From NCBI GenBank assembly GCA_003170115.1, contig PMZS01000281.1, positions 7,202-25,215 on the forward strand: a stretch of DNA of 18,014 nt. The letters run 5' to 3'. The DNA is from Spirochaetaceae bacterium (lineage in GTDB: Bacteria > Spirochaetota > Spirochaetia > SZUA-6 > Fen-1364). The position numbers and the translations under genes are program-made. The first letter of the stretch is position 1. The number at the start of each line of letters is the position of its first letter. Below the pieces are notes generated by a model. The model was not told the origin of the DNA. It ran no database searches and was given only the letters and a program-made list of their open reading frames with translations. Shown here piece by piece: positions 7,238-14,465 of the stretch.

Positions 7238-8042
7238 ACCCCTCTCCCTGCGGCAGGACCCGATCTCATACCTCCTGCGTTACCTGAGCAGGACCCTCAC
7301 CATTGCCGGGATGGAAGCGCGGAAGCTCCTCCACGACCCGACGGAGCTCCTCACACGCGCGGTGCAGCCGGCCCTGTGGCTGCTGGTCTTTGGCCAGGTC
7401 TTCACCAAGATCCGCGCCATACCCACGGGAAGCATGCGCTACATCGATTTCATGGCGCCGGGGATCCTCTCCCAGAGCGTGCTCTTCATCGCCATCTTCT
7501 ACGGCATCTCGATCATCTGGGAGCGGGACCTGGGAATCCTGCACAAGTTCCTCGTGAGCCCCACGCCGAGATCCGCGCTTGTCCTCGGCAAAGCCATCTC
7601 CGCGGGACTGAGGGGTCTCACACAAGGGATCATTGTCTACCTTCTCGCGCTTCTCCTGGGCGTGAGCATGAACTGGAACCCCCTGGCCCTCCTGGGCGTG
7701 GTCCTCGTGGTGATGCTGGGCGCGGGGTTCTTTGCCACCTTTTCACTTGTGATCGCCTGCATCGTCAAGACGCGGGAGCGATTCATGGGCATCGGGCAGA
7801 TCCTGACCATGCCGCTGTTCTTCGCGAGCAACGCGATCTACCCGATCTCGATCATGCCCCGCTGGCTGCAGGTGATCTCCCACGCCAACCCGCTGACCTA
7901 CCAGGTCGATGCGTTGCGCGCCCTCATGCTCTCCGGCGGGGTGAGCGCGTACGGGGTCGGGGTGGATATGGGTATCCTGGCGCTGGCCACCGCGATCCTC
8001 GTGGTCATTGGATCACGGCTTTACCCGACGATCGCCACATAA

Positions 8043-8054
8043 GGGGCCGGCCCC
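8043..8054. terminator. GC palindrome between convergent genes, possible terminator
   Basis: GGGGCCGGCCCC is a perfect 12-base palindrome filling the 16-base gap between the permease stop and the stop of the convergent pepF. It could stop transcription from both sides, but there is no T-run and no loop, so an intrinsic terminator is uncertain. Confidence 0.25.
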
Positions 8055-8058
8055 CGGC

Positions 8059-9861
8059 TCAGAGCACGAGGCTCTCCAGCAGGTCGATGTACCCTTCCAT
8101 CACGGCGAATGCTTCCTCCACCGGCTCGGGCCTGGCGAGATCGACTCCCGCGATGCGCAGGGCATCGATCGGGTAGTCCGATGAGCCCGACGAGAGGAAA
8201 CGGATATACTTTTCCACCGCTCTCTCTTCGCCCCGCAGAATGCGCTTTGCGATTGCCTGCGCTCCCGCGATTCCCGTTTCGTACTGGAAGGCGTAGTAGT
8301 CCTCGAACAGGTGCGGGAAGGCCGCCCAGAGCACCCCCTCCCGGTCCCTCTCGACATGGACCGCCTTGCCGTAGCCCTCTTTCAGCAGCTCCACCATTGC
8401 ATCGGTCATCGTTTCCGCGGTGAGCGGCTCCCCGCGCTCGACCCGCTGGTGAGTCTCCAGCTCGAAGCGCGCAAGGGTCGGCATGAGGAAGAGATAGCGG
8501 AAGAAGTTCGCCATCGCCTCTTCCAGGACCGCGATCTTCAGGTCCCTCTTCGCCTCGGGCCGAAGCAGGAAGGCGCGCACCAGCGCCTGGTGGACGTTCG
8601 AGGCGACCTCCGCAATGAAGGTGGAGTAGGGCGAGTACACGAAGGGCTGGCTTTTCCAGGTAAGAAGCGAATGCATGGAATGGCCCAGCTCATGAGCGAG
8701 AACGCTCAGGCTCGTGACGTCGCCCGTGAAGCTCATCATGACGTAGGGCAGGGTGCCGAAGGCCCCCCATGAGAAGGCGCCTTCGCGCTTTCCCTTGCTG
8801 GGGAGCACGTCCACCCAGCGCTCCTTCAGGCAGCCCGAGCGCACCGTGGCCACATAGTCCTTTCCCATTGGTGACAGTCCCCTGCAGATGATGTGGACCG
8901 CCCGCTCATAGGAGACAGTGTCGCGAGTCTTCGCCAGGGGCGCCCACATGTCGGAATGGCGCAGGGTGCCAAGGCGGAGAGCGCGGCGGCGCACTTCGAA
9001 GTATCGATGCCACAGGGGGATGCGCGTGCGAAACACATCGATTGCGTTGTGGAAGACCTGAACGGGAACGTTGTCCTGGAAAAGCGCTGCTTCCAGGGTG
9101 GAATCGAACCTTCGTGCCCGGGCCTTGAACACGTTCTGCTTTATGGAGCCGGTGAGCGCCGCGGCAAGCGTGTTTCTGTATTCCACGTGCATGCCCGTGT
9201 AGCTCTTCCAGGCGCTGTTCCGCGCCCGCCGATCCCGCTCCTCGAGGATGGCCGGCAGGGTGCCCTGGGACACCGGGATCCTCGTGCCCCGGGATCCGCG
9301 CGCGGGCGGGAACCGCATGTCCGCGTTGGTGAGCATGCTGTGTGTGTTGGAAGGTCCCGAGAAAGGATCGGAGAGCATCCCGATGAGCTCCTCCACCTCG
9401 GGGGAGCGCACGTGGGCCTGCTTGCGGAAGAGGTTGTGGAAATAGTGCCGATAGCGCGAGAGGCGCGTTTCCCGCGCTGCCCAGCTTCCCAGGGTCTCGC
9501 GCCCGATCCCGATGAGCTCGGGGTCCACGAAGGAGATCGAGGCGCTCACCCGGCCGAAAGCGCCCTGCGCGCGGTCGTTCATCGCCGCGGCTTTCTGGTC
9601 GGCTGTGTCCACGCTGTACGAGAAGCCCGCGTAGACCAGGGCGCGGTACATGCGCGCGGCGAGGTCCTCCACCAGTGAGAGCCCGTCGGCAAGAGCCGCG
9701 GGTGACGCGCCGAGCGTCCCCTTGAGAGACTCTACTTTCGGAATTGCCTCGAGGATCGCCGTCAGCTCGGTCTCCCATGTCTTCGGAGAAGGGAAAAGGC
9801 GCTCCGCGTTCCACCTGTACTTCTTCGGTATTGCACTTCTGGGGGGCACTGCTTTTGCCAT
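8059..9861 (-). CDS. pepF: M3-family oligoendopeptidase F
   Basis: 600 residues, the usual size for PepF. Cytoplasmic zinc endopeptidase that cuts short peptides. The zinc site is H390-E391-x-x-H394 in VLAHELGHSMHSLL, with the third ligand E418 in STFIAEVASNVHQ. Also typical are the N-terminal RWNAERLFPS start, GTLPYVMMSFTG just before the active site, and the C-terminal FQYETGIAGAQAIA and SDYPIDALRIAGVD. ATG 9861 (MAKAVPP) gives a normal N-terminus. Two ATGs seven and eight codons upstream are alternatives, and none has a clear ribosome site. The same frame stays open far into fhs, which is GC-rich shadow. It stands alone, divergent from fhs. Confidence 0.93.
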   Translation of the reverse strand: MAKAVPPRSAIPKKYRWNAERLFPSPKTWETELTAILEAIPKVESLKGTLGASPAALADGLSLVEDLAARMYRALVYAGFSYSVDTADQKAAAMNDRAQGAFGRVSASISFVDPELIGIGRETLGSWAARETRLSRYRHYFHNLFRKQAHVRSPEVEELIGMLSDPFSGPSNTHSMLTNADMRFPPARGSRGTRIPVSQGTLPAILEERDRRARNSAWKSYTGMHVEYRNTLAAALTGSIKQNVFKARARRFDSTLEAALFQDNVPVQVFHNAIDVFRTRIPLWHRYFEVRRRALRLGTLRHSDMWAPLAKTRDTVSYERAVHIICRGLSPMGKDYVATVRSGCLKERWVDVLPSKGKREGAFSWGAFGTLPYVMMSFTGDVTSLSVLAHELGHSMHSLLTWKSQPFVYSPYSTFIAEVASNVHQALVRAFLLRPEAKRDLKIAVLEEAMANFFRYLFLMPTLARFELETHQRVERGEPLTAETMTDAMVELLKEGYGKAVHVERDREGVLWAAFPHLFEDYYAFQYETGIAGAQAIAKRILRGEERAVEKYIRFLSSGSSDYPIDALRIAGVDLARPEPVEEAFAVMEGYIDLLESLVL

Positions 9862-9881
9862 GGTTTTTGACAGTAGCATCA

Positions 9882-9911
9882 TTTTACAAAAAGAGAATAC
9901 TCCTTTTACAA
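9882..9911. repeat. Direct repeat TTTTACAA x2, 22 bp phasing
   Basis: TTTTACAA occurs at 9882-9889 and again at 9904-9911, 22 bases start to start, about two helical turns, with GAGAATACTC between them. This is the spacing expected for a regulator binding the same face of the helix. It may be chance in an AT-rich island. Confidence 0.3.
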
Positions 9912-9915
9912 GACC

Positions 9916-9930
9916 GCGCCCGGGGGGCGC
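9916..9930. other. Hairpin in the fhs leader
   Basis: GCGCCC-GGG-GGGCGC is a perfect six-pair stem with a 3-base loop, placed between the AT-rich promoter region and the fhs ribosome site. There is no following T-run. It could be a leader structure or an incidental GC palindrome. Confidence 0.25.
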
Positions 9931-9960
9931 CCTACGCTGGCACACGGAGGCGAAACTCGC

Positions 9961-11721
9961 ATGTTGGATCCGAAGACGATGAAGGACTGGGAAATCGCGG
10001 AGGCGGCGGAAGCCGGGATGAAGCCGGTGACGCGTCTGGCAAAGGAGCTGGGGCTGGAGGACAGGGAGCTCCTGCCCTACGGCCACTACGTGGCCAAGCT
10101 CGATTACATGAGCATCCTCAACAGGCTGAAGGCCCGGCCGGACGGCAAGTATGTCGAGGTCACGGCCATCACCCCGACGCCGCTGGGAGAAGGCAAGTCC
10201 ACGACGACCATGGGGCTTGTCGAAGGCCTCGGGAAGATCGGAAAGAAGGTGATCGGCGCCATCCGCCAGCCCTCCGGCGGTCCCACGTTCAACATCAAGG
10301 GCTCCGCGGCGGGCGGCGGTCTTGCCCAGTGCATCCCCCTCACCGATTTCTCCCTCGGGCTCACCGGTGACATAGATGCCATCACCAATGCGCACAACCT
10401 CTCCATGGTGGCGCTGACCTCCCGGCTCCAGCACGAGTTCAACTACGGGGACGCGGGCCTTGCAAAGCGCGGTCTCACACGGCTGGACATCGACCCGCGC
10501 AACGTCGCCCAGGGCTGGTGCATTGACTTCTGCGCGCAGGCGTTGCGGGAGATCATCATCGGCCTGGGCTCCGACATGGACGGGTTCATGATGAAGAGCG
10601 GATTCCAGATCACCGTCTCCTCGGAGATCATGGCCATCCTCGCCGTCGCCTCGGACTTGAAGGACATGCGCGAGCGCATGGGCCGCATCGTCGTGGCGTA
10701 CAGCAAGGCGGGAAAGCCCGTCACCACCCATGACCTGGGCTGCGACGGGGCGATGACGGCGCTCATGGCCAAGGCAATCAACCCGAATCTCCTGCAGACC
10801 ATAGAGGGACAGCCCGTGCTCGTGCACGCGGGGCCCTTTGCGAACATCGCCATTGGCCAGTCATCGATTATCGCCGACCGGGTGGCGCTGAAGCTTGCCG
10901 ACTATCACGTCACCGAGAGCGGCTTTGCCGCGGACATCGGGTTCGAGAAGTTCTGGAATCTGAAGTGTCGGTTCAGCGGCCTGACCCCGCACTGCTCGGT
11001 GCTGGTGTGTACGGTGCGCGCGCTGAAGATGCACGGCGGCGGGCCCCGAGTGGCGCCCGGTAAGGCGCTGGACAAGGCTTACACCGAGAAAAACGTGCCG
11101 CTGTTGGAGAAGGGCCTGGAGAACCTGCTCGCGCACCTGGAGACGATCAAGCTCTCGGGCATCGAGCCGGTGGTCTGCATCAACCATTTCTACACGGATG
11201 CCGACGAGGAGATCGCCGCGGTGCGAAAGGCGACGGAGAAGGCCGGGGCGCGCGTTGCGGTCTCGATGCACTGGGAGAAAGGCGGTGAAGGCGCCAGGGA
11301 GCTGGCGGAAACCGTCGTGGACGCGTGCAACCAGAAGTCAAAGTTCAAGTTTCTCTACGAGCTTTCCACGCCGCTGTCCGAGCGGATCAGGCTGATTGCC
11401 ACGAAGGTCTACGGGGCTGATGGGGTGTCCTACACCGCTGCCGCTCAGGAGAAGCTGAAGGCCATCGAGGCGGACGCGGAGCTCTCGAAGCTCGGCACCT
11501 GCATGGTGAAGACCCACCTGTCCCTTTCCCACGACCCGACCATCAAGGGCCGGCCGAAAGGCTGGACGCTTCCCATCAGGGACATCCTGCAGTACCGCGG
11601 CGCGGGGTTCATCGTCCCCGTGGCAGGGGACATCAAGTTGATGCCCGGCACCGCCTCGGAGCCCGCATTCCGCAACATCGACGTGGACGTGAGCACGGGC
11701 AGGGTGAGGGGATTGTTCTAA
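9961..11721 (+). CDS. fhs: Formate-tetrahydrofolate ligase
   Basis: 586 residues, slightly longer than the ~560 usual. It makes 10-formyl-THF from formate, THF and ATP, feeding one-carbon units to purine and initiator fMet synthesis or, in acetogens, the Wood-Ljungdahl pathway. The ATP loop TPLGEGKST is at 73-81, followed by the family blocks RQPSGGPTFNIKGSAAGGG, FSLGLTGDIDAI, and GYGPVG-region equivalents towards the C-terminus (GAGFIVPVAGDI, MPGTASEPAF). GGAGG lies ten bases ahead of ATG 9961. No other Wood-Ljungdahl or folate gene is in the window, so the metabolic role cannot be decided here. Confidence 0.97.
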   Translation: MLDPKTMKDWEIAEAAEAGMKPVTRLAKELGLEDRELLPYGHYVAKLDYMSILNRLKARPDGKYVEVTAITPTPLGEGKSTTTMGLVEGLGKIGKKVIGAIRQPSGGPTFNIKGSAAGGGLAQCIPLTDFSLGLTGDIDAITNAHNLSMVALTSRLQHEFNYGDAGLAKRGLTRLDIDPRNVAQGWCIDFCAQALREIIIGLGSDMDGFMMKSGFQITVSSEIMAILAVASDLKDMRERMGRIVVAYSKAGKPVTTHDLGCDGAMTALMAKAINPNLLQTIEGQPVLVHAGPFANIAIGQSSIIADRVALKLADYHVTESGFAADIGFEKFWNLKCRFSGLTPHCSVLVCTVRALKMHGGGPRVAPGKALDKAYTEKNVPLLEKGLENLLAHLETIKLSGIEPVVCINHFYTDADEEIAAVRKATEKAGARVAVSMHWEKGGEGARELAETVVDACNQKSKFKFLYELSTPLSERIRLIATKVYGADGVSYTAAAQEKLKAIEADAELSKLGTCMVKTHLSLSHDPTIKGRPKGWTLPIRDILQYRGAGFIVPVAGDIKLMPGTASEPAFRNIDVDVSTGRVRGLF

Positions 11722-11736
11722 GGGTTCTTCTTCACT

Positions 11737-11922
11737 ATGCATGCAGGTGGTGAATACACTAACGCGGTCGCCGTTGAAGCACTGGCGCGCGGGATCGGCA
11801 TGACAGGGGAAGAATTCATCCACACGGATCTCGATGACCTGGCAGGGACGTGGGTGGCAGATCCAGGCTTTGATCGCGCAGTCGCGGAGATGGATAAGGT
11901 CGATGAGGAGCTCTGGAAGTGA
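11737..11922 (+). CDS. VapB-type antitoxin (short, possibly N-terminally eroded)
   Basis: 61 residues. The C-terminal half, DLDDLAGTWVADPGF followed by an acidic helix to EELWK, resembles the toxin-binding tail of antitoxins that pair with PIN-domain VapC toxins. The stop overlaps a GTG that opens a PIN-like frame (GTGA), the usual vapBC layout. The N-terminal DNA-binding part is short or missing, there is no good ribosome site, and the gene starts 15 bases after fhs. This looks like a decaying locus. Identification is by pattern memory, not alignment. Confidence 0.5.
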   Translation: MHAGGEYTNAVAVEALARGIGMTGEEFIHTDLDDLAGTWVADPGFDRAVAEMDKVDEELWK

Positions 11923-12014
11923 AGCTCGTCGTGGATACCAACGGGTATCGCGACTTCTGCGTGCGGATCCTCTGGCCTGATGAGGACACGACCCATCACG
12001 GCGCGCGTTCTTGA
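11919..12014 (+). pseudogene. Truncated VapC PIN-domain toxin, N-terminal stub
   Basis: GTG 11919 opens VKLVVDTNGYRDFC, which matches the first strand and first active-site Asp (D6) of PIN-domain RNases. Similarity ends about there and the frame stops at TGA 12012-12014 after 31 codons, against about 130 for a full VapC. The other acidic residues of the active site are absent. No continuation was found in the other frames before the next gene. Remnant, not functional. Confidence 0.6.
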
Positions 12015-12040
12015 CATCGCGGCGACGCGGTCGATATCCT
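12011..12040 (+). promoter_or_regulatory. sigma70-type promoter of the lipoprotein gene
   Basis: TTGACA (12011-12016, perfect -35), an 18-base spacer, then TATCCT (12035-12040). Predicted start ~12047, giving a ~12-base leader with AGGA just before ATG 12059. It overlaps the last codon of the vapC stub. Confidence 0.55.
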
Positions 12041-12058
12041 GAATCCGGTCCCAGGAAA

Positions 12059-12661
12059 ATGCGCAAGTCGTTACTACTCTTCTTTCTCTCAATTCTGCTT
12101 GCCGGTTGCTCGACCCTCCCTCCCTGGAAATCGGTCCCGACCGGGCAGTCGGTGGTCTACGGCCAGATCCAGGACAGCAGGCGGGCAATCGCGTTCATCG
12201 CCTTTGCCGATGACCAGGGGATAGTGGCGATCAGCGTGGAGAACCTGTTCGGGGGATTCACCCCGCGCTATGGCATGCTTGCCGACCAGTCGGCGCGCGC
12301 ATCGATTCGGCAGGCCATCGCGAAATACCAGGAGTGGTCGAAGCTTGCCGTGGACAACCGCGTGGAGATCACGCGGGAGATCAGCACCGTCAGCCTTCCG
12401 CAGATGTTCCACCGGGGCGAGGGATGGGAGGCGGAAGGCGAGCGCGAGATCAGGTTCGTCTTCAATTCCCGGCTGGGCCAGTCCGACGACCCTCGCATCA
12501 CGCTGGTCATGAGGACGAGCTCCTTCTTCTACGGCGTCGACCAGGTCGTTCTGAACGACCAGCAGGCGGCGGATTTCAGCAGGTACCTCGAGGACGAGCA
12601 GACCGACGTCGGCTACCGGCAGGCCAGGAAAAAGCAGGATACTCTGGACATGTTCAAGTAG
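12059..12661 (+). CDS. Putative lipoprotein of unknown function
   Basis: 200 residues. The N-terminus is a lipoprotein signal: MRK, hydrophobic LLLFFLSILL, then lipobox LAGC with C17 as the lipidated residue. Ser at +2 would favour the outer membrane if the cell has a Lol pathway. The mature part is soluble-looking and mixed alpha/beta, with no motif I recognise. It contains a central stretch with aromatic/strand character (RITLVMRTSSFFYGVDQVVL) and a charged C-terminal helix rich in Q, D and K. ATG 12059 is preceded by AGGA. It ends in TAG and is followed 25 bases later by the heterodimeric ABC exporter genes, so it may be co-transcribed with them. No function is proposed. Confidence 0.8.
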   Translation: MRKSLLLFFLSILLAGCSTLPPWKSVPTGQSVVYGQIQDSRRAIAFIAFADDQGIVAISVENLFGGFTPRYGMLADQSARASIRQAIAKYQEWSKLAVDNRVEITREISTVSLPQMFHRGEGWEAEGEREIRFVFNSRLGQSDDPRITLVMRTSSFFYGVDQVVLNDQQAADFSRYLEDEQTDVGYRQARKKQDTLDMFK

Positions 12662-12686
12662 ATTTTCGTACCTTCTCGGTGCCCCC

Positions 12687-14465
12687 TTGAACACACATCG
12701 AAGACGCGGAACGAACATTGCCGGACCCTACGTCCGCAGGTACCTGTGGCCCTTTTTGGCCGCCGTGGCCTGCCTCTCCGTGGAGTCCGTGTGCGACCTC
12801 ATGCAGCCCACGATCATGGCCCGTATCGTGGACAGCGGCGTTGCCGCCCGTGACATCGCCATTGTCATCCGCTGGGGCCTGGTGATGCTCTCCGTCGCGG
12901 CACTCGGGGCGGCCGGCGCCACGGGCCGAAACTTCATCGCGAGCATTGTCTCCTACCGCTTCGGTGCCCGGCTCCGTGCGGACTTGTTCGATCGCGTGAC
13001 CTCTTTCTCCTTCACGGAGATGGGTTCGTTCGATGCGGCCTCTCTCATCACCCGGCAGACCAACGACGTCACCCAGGTGCAGAATTTCATAAACGGCGTC
13101 ATGCGTTTCTTTGCCAAGGCGCCCATTCTTGCCGTCGGCGGCCTGATCATGGCCGTCATCCTGGAGCCAGGGCTTGCCATTGTGCTCGCCGTAGCGGTCC
13201 CGATCGCCGCCGTTCTCATCTCCATCAACCTTGCCACCGGCTTCCCCCGGTTCCGCCGGATGCAGGAGCGGCTGGACGGGGTGAACTCGGTCACACGCGA
13301 ATACCTCGGGGGAATCCGGGTCGTGAAGGCCTTCGGCCAGGAAAAGCATGAACTGAGCAAGTTCGCGGGAGCCAATGGCGAGCTCACCAATGCTTCCACC
13401 GTCGCCCTCCGTGCGATGGCGCTCTTCGGCCCGGCCATTGCGCTGTCCATGAACCTCGGGATCGTGGCGGTGCTCTGGATCGGCGGGTACCGTGTGGCCT
13501 CCAGCTCGCTGCAGGTCGGGAAGATCATCGCTTTCATCAACTACATGAGCCAGATCCTGTTCTCCCTGAACGTGATCTCCATGATCTTCACATATTTCGT
13601 CCGTGCGCGGGCGTCCTGGGAACGCATCACCGCCGTGCTCGCCACTCCCGGCAGCGAGGACCTGGAGGCCGCGCCGGCGGCTTCGCCAACCGCGTCCGGC
13701 GGCACTCCCGTGAGGTTCAGCGGCATCTCCTTTGCCTACCCCGGAGGTTCGCCGGGCCGGCTCGTGCTGGAAGACGTGAGTCTCTCCTGCGAGCCCGGGG
13801 TCATCACGGCGGTCATCGGATCGACCGGCGCGGGCAAGAGCAGCCTCGTGGCGCTGGTCCCGAGATTCTACGAGCCCTCCGCGGGAACGGTTTTCGTGGG
13901 CGGAACGGACGTGCGGGAGCTGGATCTTCGCTCGCTGCGCCAGCGAATTGCCCTGGTACCCCAGAAGACGGTGCTCTTCACAGGCACGATCGAGGAAAAC
14001 CTTCGCTGGGGCAGGGAGGATGCCACCACGGAGGAGCTGCAGGCGGCGGCATCGGCGGCCCAGGCGCACGATTTCATCACGGGCTTTCCGGAAGGCTACC
14101 AGAGCATGCTGGGACAGGGAGGGGTGAACCTCTCCGGCGGGCAGAAGCAGCGCGTGGCCATCGCGCGCGCCCTGGTGCGACGGCCGGAAGTGCTGATCCT
14201 CGATGACTGTACGAGCTCGGTGGACTCCATCACAGAGGCGGAAATCCTCCGGGCAATCCGCGCCTCCGCGTGGGGGAAGACCGGAGCCTGCACGTGCATC
14301 CTCATCACCCAGCGCATTTCGGCGGCCGCGGCGGCCGACCAGGTCCTCGTCCTGGATGACGGCAGGGCCGTGGGTGTCGGGCGACATGAGACGCTTATCA
14401 GGGAATGCGGCGTCTACCGTGACATCTGCCTCGCCCAGCTGGGGAAGGAGGCCCTTGGTGTCTGA
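12687..14465 (+). CDS. Heterodimeric ABC exporter, subunit 1 (degenerate-site half-transporter)
   Basis: 592 residues. Six-helix membrane domain (~15-310) with the coupling-region SVTREYLGGIRVVKAFGQE (201-219), then the nucleotide-binding domain: Walker A GSTGAGKS (378-385), signature LSGGQ (482-486), Walker B LILDD (503-507) and switch loop ITQR. The catalytic Glu after Walker B is Asp (D507) and the switch His is Gln (Q542), the pair of changes seen in the degenerate-site subunit of heterodimeric exporters such as TM287 or BmrC. The start is a TTG (12687) without a ribosome site. No ATG lies before the first helix, so the exact start is uncertain. It is coupled to subunit 2 by an 8-base overlap. 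Substrate unknown: multidrug or lipid export is usual for the family. Confidence 0.93.
   Translation: MNTHRRRGTNIAGPYVRRYLWPFLAAVACLSVESVCDLMQPTIMARIVDSGVAARDIAIVIRWGLVMLSVAALGAAGATGRNFIASIVSYRFGARLRADLFDRVTSFSFTEMGSFDAASLITRQTNDVTQVQNFINGVMRFFAKAPILAVGGLIMAVILEPGLAIVLAVAVPIAAVLISINLATGFPRFRRMQERLDGVNSVTREYLGGIRVVKAFGQEKHELSKFAGANGELTNASTVALRAMALFGPAIALSMNLGIVAVLWIGGYRVASSSLQVGKIIAFINYMSQILFSLNVISMIFTYFVRARASWERITAVLATPGSEDLEAAPAASPTASGGTPVRFSGISFAYPGGSPGRLVLEDVSLSCEPGVITAVIGSTGAGKSSLVALVPRFYEPSAGTVFVGGTDVRELDLRSLRQRIALVPQKTVLFTGTIEENLRWGREDATTEELQAAASAAQAHDFITGFPEGYQSMLGQGGVNLSGGQKQRVAIARALVRRPEVLILDDCTSSVDSITEAEILRAIRASAWGKTGACTCILITQRISAAAAADQVLVLDDGRAVGVGRHETLIRECGVYRDICLAQLGKEALGV

Larger units (their letters stand above)
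9862..9960. promoter_or_regulatory. Divergent promoter region between pepF and fhs
   Basis: The only AT-rich stretch in the neighbourhood (9862-9912). On the plus strand TTGACA (9867-9872) is a perfect -35 but lacks a good -10 at standard spacing. On the minus strand TTGTAA followed 19 bases later by TAAAAT is a weak candidate for pepF. GGAGG at ~9946 is the fhs ribosome site. Confidence 0.4.

Noticed and set aside
9862..10827. 922-residue reading of the pepF frame
   Set aside because: The N-terminal third is antisense to fhs. PepF begins at MAKAVPP and is complete at 600 residues.
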